Below, piece after piece: positions 23,885 to 38,478 of a stretch of 64,000 nt of DNA. A program made the position numbers and the translations under genes. Source of the DNA: Whalleya microplaca (taxonomy: Eukaryota; Ascomycota; Sordariomycetes; Xylariales; Xylariaceae). The number at the start of each line of letters is the position of its first letter. Positions within the stretch are counted from its first letter, which is position 1. Under the pieces are notes generated by a model, which made no database searches, had not been told where the DNA came from, and was given only the letters and a program-made list of their open reading frames with translations. The DNA lies in assembly GCA_022497155.1 (NCBI GenBank), contig MU385754.1:1-64000 (forward strand), in the 5' to 3' direction.

Positions 23885-26800
23885 GCAGCAGTTGTGATCA
23901 TCAGTATACCCTGGGGTGTGTGTTTCTTGTGCGGTACGATATGATACGGTGTAATGATCGAGTTAGTATAAAACGTGCGTTGCTACATAGTGTGAATCGA
24001 GTAAAAGTTCTGTCTATTTCTCTTAGTCTATTGAAATTGTAATTTGTGTTGTAGATTGCCTTGATACGAATCTCGCTTTCGGGCCTACGTGGTGCGATGG
24101 TGTGCAGTTAACCCCCTATTTGATTTGATCTCCTGACGATGTACATGTCAATGTAATCGTAAGAGACGTGACTCAGACTATCATACGAACCGCGTGGACA
24201 GAAAACCTGGAAGTTGACAGCTCCACTATGAAGAGAAAGGCCGATCTGGAGAGGTTTAATACATATTTCACTACCTTCCTATCAAGGTATCATAGGGGAC
24301 TAGAGTTTTCCTATTCGATGTATCAAGCAAGAAGGAATAAACATATCGAAGGCACGAACTGAGCAATACAGAGAAGGAATACAAGACGGCGTAGAAAGGT
24401 TAAGAGGTCACCACAGCTGCAGGATTAACCAGGAACATCCATATGATGTGCAGCAGCTCGCAGCTAACCTAGCCATATAGGGTTGCGGCTTAAAATAATG
24501 TGCAGTAGGAGAACGTCTTTCATATCTGATCTTAGATATAACATCTCTAGATGTTCCCACTCCATAGTCGAAAAGAAGTACTAAGACATCAAATATTACC
24601 TACTGTGGTATGACCAAGAGCACTTGCTTCATAGTCCTGGTTCTTTTGAAGATATGGAAGCTACTCTAAACGAAAGAAAATCCTTGAAAAACGTGACGTA
24701 GAGATACTATATGACTTACACTGTCCGCCGTTAAATCCGAGCCGAAGCGAGATGTCACCACAACACTGTACTTAGACTACATGGCAATTAACTCATATAA
24801 CATGAGAGACTGTTAACAATGTATTAGGCGCTTCTATTAAGATGATAGGTGAGACGAAATCAGAATGAGCGAGTTATTCACAATATATTTATACCTCAGT
24901 GCTTGCGCCCTCTGTGAAGTACTAGAAAGTAGGTGGACTTTGTATCCCTGTTCCTAAGAATTCAGGTTGGATTTACGATGACAGAAATCGTTAGGCTACT
25001 AGTCGCAAGATGGTAATAATAGTTATTCTTCAAGTCAATATCTCATTTGCCGCCACCTTTCGTAGACGTATGTGGATGTCATAAAGTTAGCCTACGGGAG
25101 AAAGTTGATAAGAGTAAATGATTGGATATCAGGACTTAGGTTGATATTCAGCAGAGATGGACCGTTCAGTATACTTTGGATACATATATGATCTAAAGGG
25201 CTCATCGAATTCACATTAAATATATTCTCGTGAGATTGCTCTGGGTTGGGTCCTATGTTGGTTTTGAGTAATTAAACGAGCAGCTTATTTAGGCGTACCG
25301 ATCATTCAACTTTGAGCTTGGCTCAATGAAATCTAACACCTATTTGCAAAAGTTGTACGGTAACTTTGGATATATATGGATGTTGTAAACTAATGTTGTA
25401 TGTCTTCTTTGCAAGAAAAGTTATACCTGAAGTGATTTGTGTATGGTTGTTACCGAACCAAGGAACAGTACAATTTGAAAATAACCCCAGTACAAGCATC
25501 ATTTCAGGAGCCGAGAGTCTCCGTAAGGATGCAAAGAAGCAAATAATGCTCTAGCAGCTTAGGTACTTGATAATAATGATGATGACTAAACATCGGAGAT
25601 ATTGTTTATGGGTTATACTGGGCGATCCTTAGACTTTGAGTGCTCCACCCCAATTGAGCATGCTGTTCTCGAGGTCCAGAATTGTTTTGAATCCTCCGTC
25701 AAACTCAGATAGATCATGATGGCTCACTCAGATCACGGAAGATACGGATCACTCTACGGTAGGAGCTCACGCTAAGATTGCCGTCCAGATAGACCTAATG
25801 TTTGGGACCGAAAGGCTCTTTGGTAGCACCAGGCTCTAGTCCCAGTAATAAGTATCTAAGAGCCGTTAATTATGGCGGAGGTTTAGAGTCCGACTTGCGA
25901 GTGTCTGACATTATACTCGAGGAACGCCTCTGGCAAAGGCTCTATTGTTGATAGACATCAAGTGCACGACGAAACACTAGCCTACAACTATCAAGTCATC
26001 GTATCTTTGATGTGTGTTAGACTATCTGTTAGTAATAGTCTGAGAGTAGCATATACATGTTTGTAAGGGATAATTGTGTCGAGCCCGAGTAATGTACCTA
26101 TGATTTACCCACGTCAAAGTTCAGTCGGAGTTGCTATATGTGGGATGCTAGATAGGGAAGCATGTTCATGATTCTTGAGGAGTCTCGTTGAATGAACACA
26201 GCGACACTGATACGGAGATATGCTCTAAAGTTTAAGAACCGTACCGGGAAGGGTTCGTAGTTCTAATACCTATGCTGTCATGGGCTCTGTGATGAGTCAT
26301 CATATTGAAATATCAGTAACGGTACGAGTATTCGACTAACTCAGCTAACAATACTCAGCTATAGCTAGGATATGGAGGCTATAACCATCACTATCATATC
26401 TAAGAACGGAGAAAGGCTAAAACTATATTCTAAATATCCCGGATTATCAACGTTTCAAGTTGATATACCTCATGCCGACATCAAACCCATACGACTTGGC
26501 ACTGAGTTACCCAAGTACTTAGTATTTTCTTACTTTGCACCAGCCTATCCAACATGACTTCCACCCTATTCAATCTCTCGTCATGGTTTTGAGCCGGCGC
26601 TGATAGTAGCACTGACTGAGTGACCGAGCCCTCCTAGGCATCGATTCCAGAAACAGTAATCTGCAGTACTCGTTTCATACATTCAAAACAAGCAGTATCA
26701 TCCAAACTTTGCATCTCTTAGTTAAGCATCATATTAGATAGTGGTAGAGTCGTATAAAGCATAAAGGAATGCCCTACACTCACAGGTTAACTATGGTAGC

Positions 26801-27528
26801 CAAAAACGTTCACGCGCTAAATTATCATTTCGAGAAAAGGAATCAATGAATACAGGCCTGCATCCATGGAAAACCAGTTTACACTCATAAAAGCATTCAC
26901 CATGCAGAAACTACATCGATGGCGACGAGTTTGATACTGATCTGACTGAAGCCTATGAACTTGAGTAGTCACTTAACAGCAATTCACTCCCAACACAATG
27001 TCACCGAAGGATACCACCACTGTAGAATATGCAATGAGCTTCAACCAAATGTGAATTGACAATTATACATCACTGAACTGGACTTCAAACATTCAAAAGT
27101 TCATAAACTTGTGAGTTTTCATCTGCTGGAGTCCCCGAACAATGTACCCAGAACTATATCATATAACGAGGGTCGTCCGAGGTCTAAACCAAAAGGACCA
27201 CCCAAGTTAGGATACCATCATAACTGAGCTTTCAATAATCATAGCCAGTAAGACAGTCATCATTCATTCATTCAAATCAACAAGGTATATAAGATGGACG
27301 GATGGATGGATGGATGGATGTCTTGGTATACAGCTCACACAAAGGGACTTGATTGAGCTAGAAAAAAAAAGCTCTAGGACCACACCACGGACTGCTTGCT
27401 TCTCCTTTTCTAGATATACACAGGTCACACCACCTTTCTTTCCGTTGCCTTCCTTCCTTTCCATCCCTCCCCCCCAGGGCCCCAGGCAGGCAGTGTGCTT
27501 TATTTAACAATCAGCCCACATTAGTCCT
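23885..27528. other. 3.6-kb gene-free stretch
   Basis: Ordinary composition, no ORF longer than about 65 codons and none with recognisable features. A (GGAT)n microsatellite lies at about 27294-27320, just downstream of atp2. Apart from that I see nothing assignable. Confidence 0.55.
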
Positions 27529-29487
<1,959 letters not shown>

Positions 29488-30241
29488 CTTCCAAGATGAC
29501 GAAGAGCGATTGGGGACGTGTAGGGAAGGTGATGATGGGGGGTGGAAGATGAAGAAATTGAGTTGGTCGATAGAGTTGAGGTAAAAAGTAGCGCTCGGTC
29601 AATTGGGCCGGGCGATGGGGAGCTCTGCTAGCATTCTTCCCATCCACGTGACCTGACCCGGAATAAAATTTAGGTTGCTGCCCCGTGCCCAGTGCCGGTT
29701 ATGGAGGTTGCGTAACTGCATAGATCTATCTGTAATCCGTACAAATACATAAACATGCTCTACAGCAATAAGACTAAAACGACTAAAAGCAGGTAGCTTG
29801 ACTCCAATAGCCGAACAGCAAGCAGCTAGCTACCTTGCTTCCAAGTTCCTTCCATATTTATGTATACGTCTATACATACCAAAGAAGTATATGAAGGAAG
29901 TCCATTCGAATCCGAACAAAGTGGTATAGGTATCGGTATCCAATGCCCGACAAGCATATCCATACTCCTATGCACAGTTCTTGCATCCCATTGATCTGTA
30001 GGATACTCATATAACTGACCAAACCGGTCATTCAAACTCCGTCCACTTTATGCCTTGTCGATGGTTCCCAGTCCAGAATCCGATTCTATGTACAAGATGA
30101 TCCCGGCAAGGGAGCTTAGCTAAATAACCAAATAGCCACAGTAGTCATTATGTGCTGCTAAACGACCATCACCCTCTATATGTATCATTTATGCGTCATA
30201 ACCTTTCTTGTGAATGCCTGCATCGCCCAAAAAGTCAAAGT
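29488..30241. other. Intergenic region between atp2 and the transporter gene
   Basis: Promoter side of atp2 and 3' side of the next minus-strand gene. No supported ORF or recognised element. Confidence 0.5.
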
Positions 30242-32051
30242 CTAGGAGGCAGCCTTGACTCTATCCTCGTACCTCCACGTCTCTTCCTGCTTTGTACCGC
30301 GCGGTAGCCACGCAGCGTTGCTGCTTCCTCTCTGCCGACCCTTGCCAACGTCATCGCTTTTCTTAAAATCCTCAGCTCCGGCTGTTTGAGAAGAGTAACC
30401 ATTGGTGTATGGATGGGCAGTCGATCCATTAGAGACTGCCTTGGGGCTGTCGAAGAAAGGCGGCGCCTGACCATTTCCATTGGCCCCTTGGCTAGTGTTG
30501 AGCGGGAGCAGTGGCTGGTCTCGCGCAGCATTCTGGCTCATGAGACGCGCTCGGCGGTCGGCCTTGTTGCTGTTGTTGGTCCGATCGTACAAGTAAAGGC
30601 CAAGGAAGGTGAGCGCTATGCCCACAGCCTGAACCCAGGTCGTAGGGCTGCGGAACCACAGGATTGCGACCACAATGACCCACACTCGCTTGATCAACGA
30701 GGCGACTGAATATGTAACAGGCGATACAAGTGATAACAACACAAATGCTAAAATGTTCTGCCCAAAGTGGAATGTGCCGTTGAAGAGAAATTCGAGTGCC
30801 AGACGGCCGTGGTCAAAACTGTTCGGGCGCGCGGAGAGATCTACTGAACCATCGTGATAGAAGTCCTGAATAAGACCAATGCCTTCGCTCCAGAACCAGA
30901 TGGGGGAGGTTAGAATAAAGGCAAGACCAGATGAATAACACAAAAGATTCAGCTTATCGAGCTTGCGGGATTTAGCAGCCTGCCCATCCGCTTCCGCTTT
31001 CGCAGCTTCATTGAAAAGCTTCTTAGAAAATATGTTCTGGGTGACAAAGATAACCGTGGCCAGGAGGGCGTATATAAGGCCGGTTATCTCGCCTTTGAAG
31101 GTGTGGTTTGACGAGCAAGCAAGCATCACACCGAAAGTCAGTGGTATGAGCGAATAATATGTTGCTCTCGGATATCGTATATCGAATATGGCCCGGTATG
31201 CAATGACAGTAAAGAGGGGCGAGAGCCCTTTCACAGTATGAACCATGGAGACCGGGATCTTGGACGTCGCCGTAGAGCTTAACAGGTGACCTCCAATCTG
31301 AAAAGCAGCCAGTGGGAGGGTAGTCATGATGACATCCCTGGACGGGTAACGTATAGGATTCTTCAAGGCGGGTATCGAGTGCCGCAAGTTCGGAAATACA
31401 CTGGCGAACCAGGAGGACGTGATACAGTAGAACGCGACCAAAAAGAACTGGATCATGGTCAAGGTGGCAGGCTTATTGAAGGCATTCAGGATCGATTTCG
31501 AAGACGTATTAGTCAAGGCAGAAGACATATACCACATTATACAGAGTATCTGGAGTTGTTCGTGTCAGCACACGATGGACGCGTAGGTAACTTGTGATTT
31601 TTTTTATTTGACATACAATAAGCTTGGGAGATATTGGGGCCTTCAGGGCATCTGCTAACTCGTGCGCATTCTGGCTGACGCTGCCGTTCCTCCCCCGAAT
31701 AGTTCGGAAGGCCTCGCCAATACTCTTCTGTCGCCCGTGGCCCCGGGAGGGCCCTGGCGTCGGTCCCAGCGAGGAACCCCATCGGACTCCCTTCGCTGCG
31801 GAGAGGTCCCTTCGTGGCATCCAGCGGTCCCCGTTCAAGTGGGCTCCTCCGTTCAACCCGACCCCATAGGCACTCAGTCCAGGGCTCACCGACCGAGCAG
31901 CACTGGCGCGCATTGCCGTCGAATCGATATGATCGGGGAACTTCTCTAGACCGGAGTCGGCATCGCTATCGTGGTCTCCTAGATGCTTGCCGTTGGATCG
32001 CGGGATGGAGGCTGCTCGGACGTGGGAAGCCGAGCCAGTGGAATGAGGCAT
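30242..32051 (-). CDS. Sly41-like triose-phosphate/nucleotide-sugar transporter family protein
   Basis: Two exons (31617-32051 and 30242-31549), joined by a 67-nt intron, give 580 residues. About 145 N-terminal residues are hydrophilic and Ser/Gly-rich. About ten hydrophobic spans follow with the fold of the TPT/DMT superfamily: WYMSSALTNTSSKSILN, MVHTVKGLSPLFTV (the KGLSP box), QNIFSKK, and SVASLIKRVWVI. The last 120 residues are hydrophilic again. Yeast Sly41 is a Golgi/ER member whose overexpression bypasses loss of Ypt1, and this protein's long termini and KGLSP/ASLIKRV boxes resemble that group. The substrate cannot be deduced from the sequence. Confidence 0.85.
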
Positions 32052-33190
32052 GGCGGGTGGTGGGTTGGTTGGTTGGTGGTGCAGTGCAGTGCGAGTGCGA
32101 GTTGGTTGGGAAGTGTAACGAGCGAAAAAGAAGCAACACGCAACTAGTCGGTAATGAAGGTTTCACAGAAGCATTGCTTCAGATTTGATAGAAGAAGGGA
32201 AGAGTCGAATGAATAATGAATCCGCAGGGTCCCTGACCGGCGAACTGTTGTCATTCGAGGATATCGGATTGGGGGGATGCGTAATGGAGGAATAATCACT
32301 CAAGAGGCGGATGCGGATTGACAACGAGGGAATCATTAAAAAAAAGATAGGCAGGTCGATGTCGACTGTGACTGTAGTTGATCAGTTAATGTGGTAACTT
32401 CGATGTGGTATGACTTCTGCCGCGTGGCGACCCCTGTTAGATTTTTGGTGGAATTGGTGGAATTGGTGAGGTTGATAGGCGACGATAGATATGCCAGACA
32501 TATTGCACCAGCCAAGCAGCCAAGCTGGCCAGTTAAAGGGATACGCAGTACCCAGGAGCTAATTTTAGCTAATTTGGGGGGGGAAGGGGGAGGGTGCGCC
32601 ACCCCACCAGCTGCCCACTAAGCACTAAGATCGGTACTGCGTCGAAACATTTGCGCCACAACTGTAAACTGCACAGTGCAGTCGTAACGTAAAGTAAACC
32701 GTGATGTGGCTGAGGTGGACTCAAACTCACAGTACAGTACCTAGGTACCTATGTATGGGTCCAGTTCGACTTGATTAGGTAAGTAAACCTTAGTAAGAAA
32801 GCACCGGCAACCTTCTTGTCACGTGATCCCTGCACACCATGTATTCCTATCGTACCCACTGTTAGTACTAGCCTAGACCTTAACAACTACAACAACACAA
32901 TACATCAATGGATCACATATCCTGACACTTCTGCAGCAGCTGCAGCCCCAACTGCAAATTGGTGGAGCTGCCATTTGGAAATTCAACCTAGACGATACAC
33001 GCCAGCCTTGTCTGCAAGTGGCAACCTCGCACACCATCAGTTCCCCTTCATTCTCGTTCTCGACGCTTCGTCAGACAAGGCCTACTGCGATCTCATACCA
33101 CATTCGAAGAGAAAAATACCGTTTCAGTCACTGCCTGCGTTGTCTTGAGTCCTCCGGTAACACGCGCGCGCTCGCGAGCAATCTGCCAAC
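32052..33190. other. Divergent intergenic region
   Basis: Promoter interval between the Sly41-like gene and cus1. It contains the perfect 12-bp palindrome GTACCTAGGTAC (32737-32748). Several open frames of 60-110 codons overlap the 5' leader of cus1 but lack coding features. Confidence 0.5.
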
Positions 33191-35074
33191 ATGGCGGCTC
33201 CCAAGATGACCAAGAACCAAAAGCGACGGGCTAAGAAGAAGGCAGACAAACAGGCCAAAGCAGACGTATGTTCCTTTTGCCCTTGGATTGTTTTCGCATT
33301 GCTTTCGCATTGCATGCTGACATACAATGTCTAGGAACCATCTACAGCAGACGGTACACCTGGAGTTGACCAAAGCGAGGATGAGCCACAGCCAGAGCCA
33401 GCCAAAGATGCGCCCGAAGCAAATGGTGCTTCAGACCTTGAAGTCAAGAAGGATTCTACCTCAGCAGACAAGATAGTAGCCGATGGTCCTTCTCAAGAAT
33501 TCGACTTCGATGACGAAGATCCCGCGTATTCCATGTACAAGGATATTTTCACTAAGTTTGGCGTGACAAGGGAGGAGGACGACATCGCGAAGGAAGCCAA
33601 TGCTGGAAACCAGGGCGAGGTCTACTTCGACGAAGATAACGAGATACCCGATGAGGAAGACGAAAAACACACGCAACCCAAACTCTCCAAGAAGAAAAGA
33701 AAAATGCTTAATAAACTCTCCATCGCCGAGCTAAAGGCCCTGGTTGGAAGACCTGAGGTTGTGGAATGGTACGACACGTCGTCGACGGATCCTCGATTGC
33801 TTGTTCAGATCAAGGCGCAACGAAACGTCGTCCCGGTACCGTCCCACTGGTCACTCAAGCGCGAGTATCTTTCGTCTAAGCGAGGTATCGAAAAGGCCGC
33901 CTTCAAGCTGCCCAAGTTCATCGCAGACACTGGTATTTCCGAGATGAGAGATGCTGTTCTAGAAAAGCAAGCGGAGCAAAGTTTAAAACAAAAGCAGCGC
34001 GAGCGGGTGCAGCCGAAGATAGGTAAACTGGATATCGACTATCAGAGGCTTTACGATGCTTTCTTCAGGTTTCAGGAGAAGCCTACACTGACGCGCTTTG
34101 GCGAGGTTTACTACGAGGGCAAAGAATACGAGACGGATTTACGGCATCTTCGTCCGGGGGAGCTTGGTGATACCCTTAAGGAGGCACTAAGCATCCCCCC
34201 AGGCGCACCTCCGCCGTGGCTCATCAACCAGCAACGATTCGGCCCACCACCTTCTTATCCCTCGCTTCGCATTCCCGGACTCAATGCCCCCATTCCACCA
34301 GGTGCGCAATGGGGCTTCAACCCGGGGTGCTACGGCAAACCTCCCGTGGACGAGTACAACAGACCATTATTCGGCGGTGACATCTTCGGCATCATGCAGC
34401 CATCCCAACAAGCACCGCCGCCTGGCGAGCCTGTCGAACGCACCATGTGGGGTGAGCTGCAAGAGCCCGAAGAAGAATCGGAGGAAGAGGAAGAGGAGGA
34501 CTCGGACGAATCAGACGAGGAAGAAACCGACGTCGGCGCCGGCCTGCAGACGCCATCCGGCATGGAAACGCCCGGCGGCCTAGCCAGCAGCGTGCCGACG
34601 GAGTACGGCACCGCGACCGAGTCCGTGGCCGGGGAGATGGACCTGCGGAAGTCGCGCCGCGGCTACGAGACCGAGGACAGCACGCACCCGCGCGCCGCGT
34701 ACACGGTGCTGCAGGAGAAGCACGCCAAGGCGGAGGGCTTCTTCGGCAGCGACCGCGTGTACGACCTCAAGAACGCCGGCCCCGGCGGCGACAATGGCAT
34801 GCGCGTCCTGGGCCAGGACGACGACGGCAGCCGCAAGCGCAAGAAGCCCGGCGACGTCGACGTGTCGTTCGACCCCGACGCCCTCGTGGACGGCATCGGC
34901 AAGGAGGAGATGCAGAGGCGGTTCGAGGAGGGCCGCCGCGAGGAGGGCATCGGGGCGAATTGGAGAAGAGAGGAGGGCCTCGAGGAGATGATTGCGACCG
35001 AGAGCCGCAAGAGGCTCAAGCGGGATGAGGAGAAGAGGGATGAGCGGAAGAAGAGCAGCAAGTACAGGTTCTGA
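33191..35074 (+). CDS. cus1: U2 snRNP component Cus1/SF3b subunit 2 (SAP145)
   Basis: Two exons (33191-33265 and 33335-35074) give 604 residues. The protein starts with a basic stretch (KMTKNQKRRAKKKADKQAK), followed by an acidic region. The DUF382 core then runs from about LSIAELKALVGRPEVVEW to TRFGEVYYEGKEYE, and the PSP domain (Pro-rich, about residues 265-345) contains PPGAPPPWLINQQRFGPPPS and YPSLRIPGLNAPIP. A long Glu/Asp/Ser tract and a basic C-terminus ending KSSKYRF complete the family pattern. SF3b2 anchors SF3b to the U2 snRNP and to p14/Hsh49 at the intron branch site, and is essential in yeast. The ATG context (CCAACATGGCGG) is good. The DNA is GC-rich from about 34,540 on. Confidence 0.94.
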
Positions 35075-35570
35075 GCTGAGCTACGTGGCTTAGGCGTGGG
35101 TAGATGGTTTAAGAGTGGATTGGGTGTGAGTTGGTCCTGGGCCAATGTGTGTTTACTAGGTAGTGTATAGGAGTCGTGAATGGTCGGGGATGCTGAGAAC
35201 TATTCAGCAGCCGATTTAATTGAGATATTATACATATCAATCTACATGTTTGACTTTGTTCGATTTGGGAAAGCTCTCGGGTGGATACGAGTAGTCCTCG
35301 TACGCACCACAAGGCATACTATAAGTCATACGAGCACAGAGTTGAATTTCTACACCTTCTGCCTTGATTAGGTAACGGCTCCGCCATAGTTTTTGTCATT
35401 ACTATAGTTTTACTTGGAGCTATAACACACTCTTAGGCCTGCTATTTCATAGTTCTAAAGTATGACATATTATCCCACCTCTTCATCGCCATCATACTCG
35501 TAGCCAATAGCACAGAGGAATACGGACTTGATAAAATAATAGACTAAGTTACAACATCGCCTCTTATACC
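35075..35570. other. Convergent intergenic region
   Basis: The 3' ends of cus1 and the MFS transporter face each other here. AT-leaning sequence with no supported ORF. Confidence 0.5.
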
Positions 35571-38478
35571 CTAAGCACCATCACGAGTTGCGCTCTCCGC
35601 AGCTGCGGCGTTCGTGATACGATCAGCCTGTTCTTTCTGTGCATCCTCCGTACCCTCCATCAGGGTCTCGATCTTCGTGCTTGCAAATTTCCGAGCGGGT
35701 ACCTTGTTCTCGAACAGGATGTCGAGCTCGGCGTATGTCCGGCCCTTGGTTTCGGCTAAGATTGATCAGGTTAGCGATGACTGCGGAAATAGAAGGGACT
35801 ATGATGAGGTTGTACGTACGGAGCCGGAAGAAGATGTAGGTTGTGAAGATGGCATTGATACCCGCCCACTGTAATTCCAATGGTCAGTTACTTCTGTTGA
35901 CTAACAATAGGAATCATCAAAAGTTTTGAAGCGCGTATATGTAAGAGAAAAATTCTTCGTACACGAGAATCCTAATTCTCATGACACTTGTAAGGTAGGT
36001 AAGAAATAAATCTAGAAATTACATACGAAGAACGCCGACTTTGGGCCCCAATTCCACTCTGCTGGGGTGAGCTGTCTGTATGAAACGACATTGACAAATG
36101 CGATGTTGATTGCGTTGTAAGCGTTCCGAGCGAGGATAATCGACTTAGCCCGAAGTCGTGATGATGGAATCTCGGAGACGATTGTGTATACCACTGGATT
36201 CAAGGCAAGATTTGCTGTGGCGCTCATGAGCAGAACCATTGTCCCTGCTGCCCAGGATTCTGCTGTGCTTGGAGGGTCGTGAATTCCCATGAAACCCGTG
36301 ATTCTGAGGGAATCTGGTGAGAGCTGAACTATATGACAAAAATAGGCTGCGATGGAGTGACTAAAGAGAAGACTCACAGGAGAAACATAAACATCACACA
36401 CATCCCAGTGAACATCAGTGTTCGCCTCCCAACCTTGTTCAGAACGAACCAACTGGCGATGGTCGCCACGGCGTTGATGCCGTTCTGGCCAAAGCCGAGC
36501 TTGAACGAGTCTGAGTCCGAGATGCCAGCTTGTTGATAGAAAAAGGCCGAAAGTCCACCAAGGGTTGTCCCGGACATTGTCTGGGCAATCCAGGTCAGGC
36601 AGACGATCTCAGTTCGTCTAAGGTCGACGCCCTTGAAGCAGCTCCTGTACCTAGTCCCCTTGGTGACTTGTTTCTCTATCTCGTCCGTGTAAACCATCAC
36701 TGCGATGTATTTTAGTCAATATTCCTGAGGACTAGCTTTGAGAAACTTACGGGCCATGGCTCCATCGGCGTCTCGTTGCGAGAAGCCCGAGCTACGAGCT
36801 AGACGTTTCAACGACTCTTCGGCGCGGGCCTTATAGCCCTTTCGTACGCACCACCAGGGTGATTCTGGCGCGAGGAACGTGCCGATGCCGATAGGGATGG
36901 GCCAAATCCATTGCAGCGCAAAGGGGATCTTGTACCTAGCAGTATATTAGAGTCAACATCAAAAAATTTGACAAGTCCGAAACGCACCCCCACTCATCTC
37001 TTCTCGACTCAAGCCCAGCAAGCACACCACTGGAAATGAACTGGCCAATGATCCAGCAGAGGTTGACGTAAGCGGTGAGGTAGTGTCTGAGAGGTACTGG
37101 GCAGACCTCAGCAGCATAGGCTACTGTCATGGTCTGGAAGACACCCCACGCGATGCCCTATGAAGTATTCAGGAGTTAGCATTGACGTGATTTCATGGTC
37201 TTCTAGGAATCACTCAGCGTATGATCAAAATAATACAAATATCATCCCAGGGTCATGCCCTAAGAGTAAGATATTCCTTCGGCTAATTGAGTAGACCAAT
37301 GAGGGATTTACTGACCTGGAACAGCTCGCCAATGAGGAAAACTGTGAGGCTGTTGGCATAGAAGGGAAAAAAGATGAATCCCGTGACACCAATCAGGGCA
37401 GTAAGAATGGTCCAGCGATAACCCCAGCGATCGGACACGAATCCTGCAATCTAATCCAGCACTTGTCAGCATGACGAATATTTCTAGAATGTTATGGTAT
37501 ATAACTCACCTGAAGGCCGATGATCTCGCCTACGTTGGTAGCCCCTGCTATCCCGTTCTGCCAGTCGGCAGGTATTAGATCTTCTATATGTTAACATCTC
37601 TTACCAAGGCCACATAGTGTTGAGCCCGAAAGGAACTCTCTCTTGAAAGAGAGCAAATTAAACGAGAAGCAAGGGTTAGGGATTTATTGCGACGTACTAC
37701 GAATATGTTAGCCTTCGTAACAATTACGGAATATCACTTAGATGATATGATGGCAAATAGATCGAGTCTTGGCAAGCGAGCCTTTGAACATACCAATCTT
37801 CTCCATTAGGGGCGGGCACACCGAATTTGTTACGGAAAGTAGGATACGCAGCGTCTGCAGAGCCTCAATGAGCCTCACTGACCTCGAAACTAATACCAAT
37901 TACGGTCAGACTCACATGATCCCACTACTGCTGTTCCATAGCCCTCCACTATTTATCAATAGACCGAAATTAGTAAATATCTCTTTCAAACGATTTCAGA
38001 TGTTCATTTAGGTCTAAAGCCGCCCCGAATGGATAGGTGTGTCATTCAGGACAAGCCGAATAGGGATGAAGAAGCTAGAAGACATACTGATAAGACATGA
38101 TGATAGGATCATAGACCAAGCGATAGCCTTTGGATATATCTTGAAGGCCTGCGTGAGTTTCATTCCTCGCTCCCTCTCATTGGCTTCGTTCGCCTCATTT
38201 ACGAGCGTCTTTAACCTCTCTCAGCTCCCTGTCGCAAGAGATCTATATGGAGCAATTAGACTGACCATGAAGTCCTCAACACTTGCTGCGATGCGACTGG
38301 CAATGGCGGGGTCGATTTGCGTGTATTGTTCGCCTTTCTCCATGTGCCCACTCTGTGCACCCTTTTCGAAATCACGCTTCTCCTCATTTGTTATAGTATT
38401 TTCGCCTAGTTCTGATTGATGCTTCTCCCTTACTACTGGAGTAGCTGCTCGTGCATTATTCTCAGGAGGTTCCGCCAT
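35571..38478 (-). CDS. MFS sugar (alpha-glucoside-like) transporter, one junction anomalous
   Basis: The start MAEPPENNARAATP is at 38478 and the stop at 35571. At least eleven short exons can be joined. Family marks include an early EGY motif (made across an intron), the RWGYRWT loop, a PVPLRHYLTAYVN segment, PESPWW, the GRRTLMFTG loop, SEIPSSRLRAKS and the final PETKGRTYAELD. About twelve membrane spans are expected, with substrate taken up with protons. One junction is faulty. The natural GTATGT-ATATAG intron (37584-37793) leaves the frame one base off and makes an immediate stop. Two weaker donors (GTGTGC upstream, GTGATA inside) would restore frame. A 7-bp repeat AGAAGAT flanks the segment, so it may be an insertion. 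It could be a pseudogene or use a non-obvious splice. Confidence 0.8.
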
